From Vibrio atlanticus (GTDB taxonomy: Bacteria > Pseudomonadota > Gammaproteobacteria > Enterobacterales > Vibrionaceae), in NCBI RefSeq assembly GCF_024347315.1, contig NZ_AP025460.1, forward strand, positions 2,356,001 through 2,420,000: a stretch of 64,000 nt of DNA, read 5' to 3'. The position numbers and the translations under genes were made by a program. How positions within the stretch are numbered: position 1 is the stretch's first letter; every line of letters starts with the position of its first letter. Below are positions 18,187 to 25,960 of the stretch, piece by piece. The notes beneath the pieces are model-generated. The model did not search any database and had not been told where the DNA came from. It saw only the letters and a list, made by a program, of their open reading frames with translations.

Positions 18187-18223
18187 AAAAAGGAACAGAT
18201 GCACTCATCATCTGTTCCTTTTT
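18187..18223. terminator. Strong bidirectional terminator
   Basis: A perfect 15-bp stem (AAAAAGGAACAGATG with its complement) with a 7-nt loop, A-rich on the left and T-rich on the right, between convergent genes. Confidence 0.93.
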
Positions 18224-18257
18224 CTCAATCAACTGTCGTTAACCTAGCGCGCTCAGC

Positions 18258-18776
18258 TTATTTACTGTGCTCAACGTAAATCAATTCATCAGTATTGAAG
18301 CCACGCTCTTTAGACATCGCTTTGAACTTCTCCATCACTTCTGGTGCAACCTCTGGTGTTCTTGAAAGTAACCACAAGTAGTCGGTATCTGGGCCCGAAA
18401 CAAACGCGTATTGGTAATTCTCTTTGTCCAACTCAAACACCACATAAGCTCCGTAGAAGGGGCCAAAGAACGACACTTTTAGATAACCCTGATCGCTGCC
18501 TTCGACAAAGTACGCCTTACCTTCCGCTTCGTTCCATTCGCCATCTTCAGCCGAATAGCCGCGGTTAATCACCTTAACGCCACCATCATCACGCAAGCTA
18601 TATTCGGCACTGATGTTATCTAAGCCACGCTCAAACGAGTGGTCTAAACGAGCAACTTCGTACCATTTGCCCAAGTATCTATCCAATTCAAACTGTTGAA
18701 CGGGCTTTACTGTTTCAGGCATGCCCACGCAACCACCCAATAGAATCACACTAAGCAGCAATAATATTTTTTTCAT
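18258..18776 (-). CDS. blc: Outer-membrane lipocalin lipoprotein
   Basis: A 172-residue bacterial lipocalin. The signal peptide ends in lipobox LGGC (Cys16) with no Asp at +2, so outer-membrane sorting is expected. The lipocalin signature YLGKWYEVARLDHSFERGL (GxW motif) starts near residue 34. NISAEYSLRDDGGVKVINRGY and DTDYLWLLSRTP follow, as in E. coli Blc and Vibrio VlpA. It binds lysophospholipids or fatty acids and is linked to membrane stress. It is a single gene facing the strong terminator. Confidence 0.94.
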   Translation of the reverse strand: MKKILLLLSVILLGGCVGMPETVKPVQQFELDRYLGKWYEVARLDHSFERGLDNISAEYSLRDDGGVKVINRGYSAEDGEWNEAEGKAYFVEGSDQGYLKVSFFGPFYGAYVVFELDKENYQYAFVSGPDTDYLWLLSRTPEVAPEVMEKFKAMSKERGFNTDELIYVEHSK

Positions 18777-19067
18777 CCTAACCTCGGCTTGTTTTTATTA
18801 GTAATGCGAGTAAGCCTTGTGAAAACATAAACTTACATCCTTGGTAATACGTTAGAGCCTTTTTTATAGTTCATATAACAGTAAATTATTCAGAAGCTTA
18901 TGGGAATAGTTTAGTCTGCGAATGAATCAATGGTGTTTCATTGATGTTCAGTAAAGTGGGAGTCATCGTCTCGACAAGACACAAATTAGCGCATCAAAGT
19001 TTGACACAAAGCCGTTTACTTGCAGCTGTTAACTGATTCACTAAAAAGTATCAGGGGAAATATAAGA

Positions 19068-20273
19068 TTAAGCTTGCTCAGCGAGCTTGGTATTTCCCTT
19101 TATTTTTACAACATAAGTCGTCGCGAAAATCAGTAGAGAAAATAGCCCACATAAGTAGATGGGATACTGAGGGTTCAAGGTTGAAGTAAACGCTAGCATT
19201 GAAGCAACCCCGTAACCTAGAGTATGAGACATGGCGATATACCCTGCGGCTGCGCCCGGAGCCTCACTTTGCTTTTCGGTGGCGAATAACGTGTAAGCAG
19301 GAACAAGCAGCGCTGCGCCAATCGCCGTCACTACCATCGCCACAGCAAACGCCCACATACTGGGAATCAAGAACATTCCAAAGCCGACAAGCAAACCCAA
19401 TGCCCCCCAACGGTACATAACAAACGGTGTCAGCTTTTCTTTTTTGATCACCAAGAGTTGAGTAGCAAAAGTACAGGCAGCACTGATAGTCAAAAGAATC
19501 CCGATCGTGTCACTTATTTGATCGGTAGGCCAACGGGTGATCGAATAGATAAGTGGAGAAAAACTGTATTGCAACAACGCGACTGCGGCACACAACAACA
19601 ACCCGCAAGATAAAAAAGGCAGTAATGTTTTATTCGGTAACCAAGGTGCTTGCCCTATTCCTTCAGCCTTCCGAGTTTCTTCTTTAGGGGTTGGTAACAA
19701 CATCGTGACAAGTAAAGCAACACACGGCAAAAAGATCATCACGATCAGGGGAGCAAAAGGCGATAACTTTAACGCTAAAATGGAGACCAAAGGCCCAATT
19801 AATCGACCAACACTTAGGCCAAGACTCACTGATGTAATAGCCTGTAAACGGTTCTTCTCACCACACAATAATATCGCCCAATGCTGACTCGCAGGCACCA
19901 TTCCAGACACCGTACAACCATAAATAATTCGCGCGACCACCAGCCCAATCAAACAAAACACGAATGCCTGCCCCTGTTTGCTAAACATGGCGAAAAAACA
20001 CAACAAAGCAAAGCTGATAGCCATGCCTATCAGTGCTTGAATGACTACTTTTTTAGGGCCATATTTGTCGCTCTGCCTTCCCCAAAACGGCGCAGATGGC
20101 AGAAATAATATGCTTCCTATTGCGATAAGAATCGACCACGTAGGCAAGCTAAATGAAGACTGTTCCACAAGAAAAGGCAGGGAAACGAGTAAGCCGTTTT
20201 GCCCAATTCCCATAAGAGCCGAAGCAAGACCAATAGCCAATAGTTGAAATTTTTTATTTTGTATCACAGACAT
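19068..20273 (-). CDS. MFS transporter divergent from the vat operon
   Basis: A major facilitator permease of about 401 residues with twelve membrane segments and an MFS loop motif (PFWGRQSDKYGPKKV, near residue 60). The open frame reaches 20324, but starting at 20273 (MSVIQNKKFQ) gives a normal first helix. It is divergent from vatC across a Fur-box-like site, so it is probably iron-regulated. In such settings MFS proteins export or import siderophores or their precursors; the direction and substrate here are unknown. No siderophore synthesis genes are visible. Confidence 0.83.
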   Translation of the reverse strand: MSVIQNKKFQLLAIGLASALMGIGQNGLLVSLPFLVEQSSFSLPTWSILIAIGSILFLPSAPFWGRQSDKYGPKKVVIQALIGMAISFALLCFFAMFSKQGQAFVFCLIGLVVARIIYGCTVSGMVPASQHWAILLCGEKNRLQAITSVSLGLSVGRLIGPLVSILALKLSPFAPLIVMIFLPCVALLVTMLLPTPKEETRKAEGIGQAPWLPNKTLLPFLSCGLLLCAAVALLQYSFSPLIYSITRWPTDQISDTIGILLTISAACTFATQLLVIKKEKLTPFVMYRWGALGLLVGFGMFLIPSMWAFAVAMVVTAIGAALLVPAYTLFATEKQSEAPGAAAGYIAMSHTLGYGVASMLAFTSTLNPQYPIYLCGLFSLLIFATTYVVKIKGNTKLAEQA

Positions 20274-20350
20274 AAACTCGAAGGCGCTAGATAAGGTGGG
20301 TAGGTTCGTAGTGGGCACGAGCACATTACAATGATAAATAGATTGATTTA

Positions 20351-20369
20351 GCGAATAATTATCATTTTG
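20351..20369. promoter_or_regulatory. Fur box candidate between the MFS gene and vatC
   Basis: The 19-mer GCGAATAATTATCATTTTG matches 14 of 19 positions of the Fur consensus in one orientation, with the core AATTATCATT. It lies between divergent iron-transport genes. Confidence 0.6.
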
Positions 20370-20425
20370 ATTTCACTGTGTTACATTAGCGGCTAGCAGC
20401 CCATAACTCAACTTCATATTGCATT

Positions 20426-21193
20426 ATGTACACACTTACCAATGCCTCGTTCGAAATCGACGGTAAGAAAATCCTTTCGCCAACGACTTTGACCTTTGAA
20501 CCAAAGAAGATCACCACCTTGCTTGGTCATAATGGATGTGGAAAATCGACACTCATTAAACTGTTAAGTCGACAAAACGCGCCAACAGAAGGTGACGTTT
20601 TCTTCAATGAGCAACCACTCACCTCATACAGTAACCTTGAATTTGCACACCAAGTCGCCTACTTGCCGCAGAACCCACCGATTACTGATGGCGTGACCGT
20701 TCGTGAACTGGTTTGCTTTGGCCGTTATCCATGGAAAGGCGCATTTGGACGTTACAGCAAAGATGATTATGCCATCGTAGACGAAGCGATTGAGAAAGTT
20801 GGCCTTAACGCCTTTTCTGACCGATTTGTCGCAACACTTTCCGGCGGAGAAAGACAAAGAGCTTGGGTCGCCATGCTGCTTGCTCAGCAAAGCCAATGTA
20901 TTTTGCTTGATGAACCAACCTCAGCACTCGATGTCGCGCACCAGCATGAATTGCTCGCTTTAATCAGAGAGCTTAATCAGTCACTCGGCTTAACCGTGAT
21001 CATGGTGCTTCATGATGTGAACATGGCCGCCAAATTCAGTGATCATTTGATTGCGCTTCATTCTGGAAAAGTGATTGCTTCCGGTTCGCCTAAAGATTTG
21101 ATGACGCCAGAAACACTGATGCAAATCTACGGAATGGAGCTTGCGCTCTTTAAACACCCTGAGACAGGGCAACCTATCAGCTACATCCCTTAA
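20426..21193 (+). CDS. vatC: Ferric hydroxamate/aerobactin ABC transporter ATPase
   Basis: A 255-residue FhuC/FepC-type ATPase energising siderophore import. Walker A is GHNGCGKST (residues 34-42), the signature LSGGE is at 138-142, Walker B CILLDE at 158-163, and the H-loop His lies in MVLHD. It heads a vatC-vatD-vatB operon equivalent to fhuCDB. With the IutA receptor and GntR regulator nearby, this matches the Vibrio aerobactin-utilisation cluster. The name vatC rests on gene order and context, since fhuC-type ATPases are hard to tell apart by sequence. Confidence 0.9.
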   Translation: MYTLTNASFEIDGKKILSPTTLTFEPKKITTLLGHNGCGKSTLIKLLSRQNAPTEGDVFFNEQPLTSYSNLEFAHQVAYLPQNPPITDGVTVRELVCFGRYPWKGAFGRYSKDDYAIVDEAIEKVGLNAFSDRFVATLSGGERQRAWVAMLLAQQSQCILLDEPTSALDVAHQHELLALIRELNQSLGLTVIMVLHDVNMAAKFSDHLIALHSGKVIASGSPKDLMTPETLMQIYGMELALFKHPETGQPISYIP

Positions 21194-21210
21194 ATCAAAA
21201 GGAACCTGTT

Positions 21211-22122
21211 GTGAAAAAGTTCATCACCATGCTGTTCACAGTATTAGCTTTCAACGCCCTTGCTCTAGAGAGCGTTCACGCACTAGAAATCAAACATGAA
21301 ATGGGCAGTGTCTCTTTCGATGCTACACCTAAAAAAGTGGTGGCTTTAGATTGGGCACTCACCGAAACCGTATTAAGCCTAGGCGTTGAGTTGCAAGGTG
21401 TGGCAGACGCACAAGGTTATCAGCAATGGGTGGTAAAACCTGCGTTAAATGCAGACGTGACAGATGTGGGATCTCGAAGAGAACCAAACCTAGAGCTACT
21501 AACAGAACTCAAACCTGACGTCATTTTAATCAGTGAGCATATGGCGGCGGCCTACCACCAGCTCAATAAAATCGCACCTGTCTTGGTTTACAGTGTCTAC
21601 AGCAAAAAGAAACAACCTCTTGAATCCGCAACTTCGGTTACCCTCTCTTTAGGCAAGCTATTTAACAAAGCACAACGCGCCCAACAAGTGATTGATGAGA
21701 CAAACAAGAGACTAAGCGATAACGGTGAAAAAATACGTGCCGCAGGCAACTCAGACAAACCACTGATTTTTGCACGCTTTATCAACGACAAAACCTTACG
21801 CATTCATAGCCAAGGTTCATTAGCGCAAGCCACCATAAGCAGCATGGGTCTTAAAAACGACTGGCAAGAGCAGACAAACCTCTGGGGTTTTACCACTACA
21901 GGTACTGAAAGGCTCGCTGAACACCAACAGACGAATGTGATGATCTTTGGCCCGCTAACGGAAGAAGAGCATAAGAAACTGACTCAATCCCCTCTTTGGC
22001 AAGCGATGGCGTTTACGCGTACAGACTCCGTTTACGAACTTCCTACCATCTGGACCTTCGGTGGGCTAATCGCCGCTCAAAGGTTTAGTGACCACATTAC
22101 CGAACTGCTTATCCAAAAATAA
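21211..22122 (+). CDS. vatD: Siderophore periplasmic binding protein
   Basis: A 303-residue FhuD-type binding protein. It starts with GTG after an AAAAGGAA ribosome site and has a signal peptide ending near ALESVHA. The iron-siderophore binding fold is marked by KKVVALDWALTETVLSLGVELQGVAD and EPNLELLTELKPDVILISEH. It hands ferric hydroxamate (aerobactin by context) to the VatB permease. Its TAA stop overlaps the vatB ATG (TAATG), so translation is coupled. Confidence 0.9.
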   Translation: MKKFITMLFTVLAFNALALESVHALEIKHEMGSVSFDATPKKVVALDWALTETVLSLGVELQGVADAQGYQQWVVKPALNADVTDVGSRREPNLELLTELKPDVILISEHMAAAYHQLNKIAPVLVYSVYSKKKQPLESATSVTLSLGKLFNKAQRAQQVIDETNKRLSDNGEKIRAAGNSDKPLIFARFINDKTLRIHSQGSLAQATISSMGLKNDWQEQTNLWGFTTTGTERLAEHQQTNVMIFGPLTEEEHKKLTQSPLWQAMAFTRTDSVYELPTIWTFGGLIAAQRFSDHITELLIQK

Positions 22123-24119
22123 TGGCTACCGTAAAGATCGAAAAAACCGTCACCGGGCGATTCAATATCAAGGCAGCGGCACTACCTGTCGCTGCTGTTT
22201 TGTTGATCAGCTCGCTACTGCAAATTACCGCTCCTTACTCGCAAGGGTTTGGCTTGATTTGGGGTACGCTGTTTCACTTTGATTCTTCAAATTATCAGCA
22301 TCTGATTACTCACCTCACCTATTTACCTAGGCTTACCGTCGCTCTCATTTGTGGTTTTGCACTGGCAGTCGCTGGGTGTGTGATGCAATTTGTACTGCGT
22401 AACCCCATTGCCTCACCTACAACATTGGGTGTTGCTGCGGGCGCAGAACTCGGCATGGTATTAGGGATCCTTTTAATTCCTGCGAACCTAGCTATCCCAG
22501 GGTTTATTCCCGCTTTCATCGGGGGCTGCCTTGCAACAGGCTTAGTTTTTACTTTAAGTTCTGCACGAGGCTTTTCACCATTACACATGGTGTTAGCCGG
22601 TATGGTGGTCAGCCTATTTTTAGGCTCACTCAACACCATGTTGCTCATGCTGCATGAACAACGGCTTACCAGTATTTTTGTTTGGGGTGCAGGTGTACTG
22701 AATCAGAATGATTGGTCGAGCGTGCAGGTTCTCATACCTTTAGTCTCGATCCCGACGCTGTTATTACTGGTTTTACAGCGTCCATTATCAGCGCTGCAAT
22801 TTGGCGATAATGTCGCCACTTCGCTTGGTGTAAACATCAAACAAATCAAATTGCTTTGCTTATCGTTGGCGATCTTTATTACTGCAGCCGTAGTCAGTGA
22901 AGTAGGCTTAATCGGATTCGTTGGCATTGTGGCTCCTGCTATCGCTAGGCTTATCGGCGTAAGAGCACTCGCGAAACAGATTCTGGTCAGCGGGTTGGTA
23001 GGCAGCTTCATTCTATTGATTGTGGATTTAGTGATTCAGCCCTTCTCTGGCTTCGGTGGCGAACTGCTCCCTACCGGCGCAATGACGGCGCTACTGGGTG
23101 CTCCTTTCTTATTGTGGTTACTGCAACGTACCAAGCTGCAGTCCGATCTCAAAAACCGCAGTGAAACCATTGAGCACTACAAATTCGTCAGTACGCGTAA
23201 AGTACTTGCCGCGATGTCAGTACTATTGATGGCAATGTGTGTTCTTGCCCTTACAGTAGGTAAAAACCAGTTCGGCTGGAATCTTGAACTCAACCCATCG
23301 CTATTCGATCTACGTCTACCGCGTGTATTAGTCGCGCTATTGGCAGGGATCGGGCTTGCGTTTGCAGGCACGATTATTCAACGCATCTCAAACAACCCAA
23401 TGGCGAGCCCCGAAGTATTGGGGATCAGCTCAGGGGCTGCTCTGGCGTTAGTGCTCGGCACACTATTTGGCATAGCAGTCGGCCGAGAAGAGCAAATGCT
23501 GCTTGGTACACTCGGCGCAACTTCAGTGACTGCCGTGGTTTGGTTAATGGGAAGAAAACACAATTTCGCCCCAACGCAAACCTTGTTAACAGGCATCGCG
23601 CTAAGTGCAGGGCTCGACGCTCTACTGCGCATCACAATGAGCTCGGGTAATGAGAATGCAACCGCGCTCCTCACTTGGCTTTCAGGATCGACTTATTTAG
23701 TCGCGAATCAAGATGTCATTTTGCTCGCCGTTGGGGTTACCATCATCAGTGCAGTGGCGCTGTCGTTGAATCGCTGGATAGAGCTGATTAACTTAGACGA
23801 CGTCACCACAAGCAGCCTAGGTATGAGCACAACCGCTGTTCGATTGGCTTTGCTTTTGCTTGTCGCGGCACTAACAACTCTGTGCACCATCGTCATTGGG
23901 CCATTAAGTTTCATTGGATTATTGGCGCCGCACATGGCACGTTCGCTTCACCAATATCGCGCGATTCCTCAAATGCTCACTGCAGCATTATTAGGCGCTA
24001 TCATCATGGTTGCTGCCGACTGGGTTGGTCGTACGCTATGGTTTCCTTGGCAGTTCCCTGCAGGTCTATTAGCCTCTCTGATTGGTGGCGGCTACTTCCT
24101 CTATCTAATGAGAAAATAA
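22122..24119 (+). CDS. vatB: Siderophore ABC permease, fused double-length FhuB type
   Basis: A 665-residue inner-membrane permease made of two tandem FecCD-like halves (about residues 20-335 and 350-665), each with about ten helices. Both carry the family signatures: LPRLTVALICGFALAVAGCVMQ with NPIASPTTLGVAAGAELG, and LPRVLVALLAGIGLAFAGTIIQ with NNPMASPEVLGISSGAALA. The fused arrangement is that of FhuB, used for hydroxamate siderophores, rather than two separate permeases. It is the last gene of the vat operon. Confidence 0.94.
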   Translation: MATVKIEKTVTGRFNIKAAALPVAAVLLISSLLQITAPYSQGFGLIWGTLFHFDSSNYQHLITHLTYLPRLTVALICGFALAVAGCVMQFVLRNPIASPTTLGVAAGAELGMVLGILLIPANLAIPGFIPAFIGGCLATGLVFTLSSARGFSPLHMVLAGMVVSLFLGSLNTMLLMLHEQRLTSIFVWGAGVLNQNDWSSVQVLIPLVSIPTLLLLVLQRPLSALQFGDNVATSLGVNIKQIKLLCLSLAIFITAAVVSEVGLIGFVGIVAPAIARLIGVRALAKQILVSGLVGSFILLIVDLVIQPFSGFGGELLPTGAMTALLGAPFLLWLLQRTKLQSDLKNRSETIEHYKFVSTRKVLAAMSVLLMAMCVLALTVGKNQFGWNLELNPSLFDLRLPRVLVALLAGIGLAFAGTIIQRISNNPMASPEVLGISSGAALALVLGTLFGIAVGREEQMLLGTLGATSVTAVVWLMGRKHNFAPTQTLLTGIALSAGLDALLRITMSSGNENATALLTWLSGSTYLVANQDVILLAVGVTIISAVALSLNRWIELINLDDVTTSSLGMSTTAVRLALLLLVAALTTLCTIVIGPLSFIGLLAPHMARSLHQYRAIPQMLTAALLGAIIMVAADWVGRTLWFPWQFPAGLLASLIGGGYFLYLMRK

Positions 24120-24142
24120 GCACACACGAGAAGTCACTTTCT

Positions 24143-24194
24143 CCGCTTAAAGCCCCCGTTTGAAGCCTCTATTTGAAGTCGAGGCTTTAAGCGG
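24143..24194 (+). terminator. Hairpin after vatB
   Basis: CCGCTTAAAGCC (24143-24154) pairs perfectly with 24183-24194. An inner alternative stem AAGCCTC/GAGGCTT (24163-24169/24181-24187) competes for the same right arm. The tail CTCTCTTCTT is pyrimidine-rich but not a clean T run. Confidence 0.5.
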
Positions 24195-24310
24195 GCTCTC
24201 TTCTTACCCACTCATCAACACACTTGCCAACAAAGCTATCACTAACCGATCAATTCCCTATGAACCGCTAAATTACCAACCAACCTATCCATTGCAACAG
24301 GTTGATTAAC

Positions 24311-24337
24311 ATTGTCTTTTGGTTACAAAAACACAAT
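24311..24337. promoter_or_regulatory. IutR operator candidate in front of iutR
   Basis: ATTGTCTTTT-N7-AAAACACAAT, an imperfect palindrome with one mismatch. The same motif with the same 7-bp spacing recurs at 25640-25666 before iutA, and the two share the identical 13-mer ACAAAAACACAAT. This suggests autoregulation by IutR. Confidence 0.6.
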
Positions 24338-24401
24338 TTATGGTATTTAAGCCTTTTTGTGTTTACCATGGAATCAAGATTAAACACATACTCTGAGCGT
24401 C

Positions 24402-25358
24402 ATGGACACAACGACAATTACAAAGCTCCAACAAAATTTGTTATTCAAGGTCATCGCGAGGCTAAAAGCCGACAACGCGAAAGCGGGAAGCAGCCTAAAC
24501 GAATCATCTTTGGCGCAGCAATTCGAAGTATCAAGAAGCCCTATTCGAGCGGTGCTAAAACACTTGTCAGCGCAAGGCATCACTAAAGTCGTCCCTTATA
24601 AAGGGTCTGTATTACAAACCGATGCGGCAGATATCGAAATTTCAGGCCAAGACAACGACCAACAACCTCGCCAAGAACAATTATACCTGCGCGTACTCAT
24701 GGATTTATTCTTTAGTGAGTTAGGTCAGTCGTTTTCCGAGAAAGACCTGCAACAACGTTATGATGCCAACCGTGGTGAGATGCAAAGCGTACTGCGCCTA
24801 TTAGAAAACGATGGTATTTTTCGTCGCAGTCCAGGATACAAATGGCAGCTTGATGGTGTGTTGAACACCCTAGAAAGACACACCGAAAGTTATCGCTGTC
24901 GACTCATTTTCGAGCCTGCTGGCCTACTCGAACCAACATGGACACTTGATAACAGTGCAATTGAAAGCTGCCGAGATCGCCATGCTCAAGCGATTCAGAC
25001 CCCAGAATCTGTCAACGCCAGTCAACTCTTTAGCCTCAGTGCTGAGTTTCACGAGCAACTTGCCGCATGTTCAGGAAATCGCTTCTTATTGAGCACCATG
25101 CAACAACATAATCGCCTACGTAAAGCGACAGATCTCGTCTCGATGCACATTCAATCTTCGGTCACTAAATCGTGCCAGCGTCGCCTAGAGATCATCGAAT
25201 TGGTGCTAGAAGGTGACAACCAAACGGCCTCGACAAAATTAGCTCAGCTACTGGAAAATGACATTCGAGTCATGAAACGCACCTACAACGACGTAATGAC
25301 GGTCTCTATGGAGCAGCGAGAAAGTTTAATCAACAGCATCATTGCAAAAAACAGTTAA
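24402..25358 (+). CDS. iutR: GntR family regulator of aerobactin utilisation
   Basis: A 318-residue regulator. Residues about 5-72 form a GntR winged helix (SSLNESSLAQQFEVSRSPIRAVLKHLSAQGITKVVPYKGSVL). Residues about 85-150 look like a second winged helix (FSEKDLQQRYDANRGEMQSVLRLLENDGIFRRSPGYKWQL). The rest resembles an all-helical FCD ligand domain. A GntR-type repressor, IutR, is known next to iutA in V. vulnificus, and position and family fit. Palindromes in front of iutR and iutA share arms and spacing, consistent with control of both. The start ATG at 24402 is followed immediately by the HTH domain. Confidence 0.82.
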   Translation: MDTTTITKLQQNLLFKVIARLKADNAKAGSSLNESSLAQQFEVSRSPIRAVLKHLSAQGITKVVPYKGSVLQTDAADIEISGQDNDQQPRQEQLYLRVLMDLFFSELGQSFSEKDLQQRYDANRGEMQSVLRLLENDGIFRRSPGYKWQLDGVLNTLERHTESYRCRLIFEPAGLLEPTWTLDNSAIESCRDRHAQAIQTPESVNASQLFSLSAEFHEQLAACSGNRFLLSTMQQHNRLRKATDLVSMHIQSSVTKSCQRRLEIIELVLEGDNQTASTKLAQLLENDIRVMKRTYNDVMTVSMEQRESLINSIIAKNS

Positions 25359-25440
25359 CTACGTGAGCAGTCAAATCATGGCTGCCCTTATCGTGTCCTT
25401 CTACCATCGAAAATGGCATTCTTACTTCATGAACACACGA

Positions 25441-25574
25441 GGCCTGTTTAACTTTCGTTGTTAAATTTTGTTCAAAAGATCAACAGGCCCTAATACCTGC
25501 ACTTTCACACCTTCTGAATTATACGTATCACACCCGCAAAACACTTGCGGAACAAGGCACTGGCTCTGTTCCGC
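25441..25574. other. Two hairpins in the iutR-iutA gap
   Basis: The 602-bp gap holds GGCCTGTT (25441-25448) pairing with AACAGGCC (25482-25489), and GCGGAACA (25547-25554) pairing with TGTTCCGC (25567-25574). Neither has a T run. They may end iutR mRNA or protect it. The rest of the gap holds the iutA control sites and leader. Confidence 0.45.
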
Positions 25575-25639
25575 CCGAGTGACTAACCCCCCCGGCAAAC
25601 AAGTGTTTCCAAATCTATAAAATAAAATTGCATTTTCAT

Positions 25640-25666
25640 ATTGTATTTTCGCAACAAAAACACAAT
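25640..25666. promoter_or_regulatory. IutR operator candidate in front of iutA
   Basis: ATTGTATTTT-N7-AAAACACAAT, one mismatch, same architecture as the site at 24311-24337. It abuts and slightly overlaps the Fur box at 25664-25682, so iutA could integrate iron status and a GntR-type signal at one promoter. Confidence 0.62.
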
Positions 25667-25682
25667 AATAATGATTCTTATT
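25664..25682. promoter_or_regulatory. Fur box candidate in front of iutA
   Basis: AATAATAATGATTCTTATT matches 13 of 19 positions of the Fur consensus. Its position near a TonB receptor gene fits iron repression. Confidence 0.6.
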
Positions 25683-25753
25683 TAGAATTAATAAACTTAA
25701 CGATAATACTTCGTACTTTAACTATTGAAGTAGTAACCGCTTAGGTGGCGTGA

Positions 25754-25816
25754 ATGCGAACGTATACAAGCTTGAAAGATATCGAGATGAGTATGTTTGG
25801 GGCCATAAGTAAGTGA
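25754..25816 (+). CDS. Possible 20-residue leader peptide in the iutA 5' region
   Basis: A short frame (ATG to TGA) with a good AGGTGG ribosome site 5 nt before the ATG, inside the roughly 280-nt region between the iutA control sites and the iutA start. The peptide begins MRTYTSLKD and resembles nothing known to me. It might be chance or a leader peptide. Confidence 0.25.
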   Translation: MRTYTSLKDIEMSMFGAISK

Positions 25817-25960
25817 CCACTGTTAACCTCTTTTCTAATTTAGGAGGCTTCATTTATTACTAACCAGTAAAGATGAACGCTTGTTTACTTATAAAAAACA
25901 AAGTCATCGCACAAATATGAGTCTTTGTGCAGCCTTTTATTGATCAAGATTGAGAACAAA

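Noticed and set aside
22319..23935. Four minus-strand frames opposite vatB
   Set aside because: Antisense shadows of a hydrophobic gene; no start signals and biased composition typical of mirrored membrane proteins.
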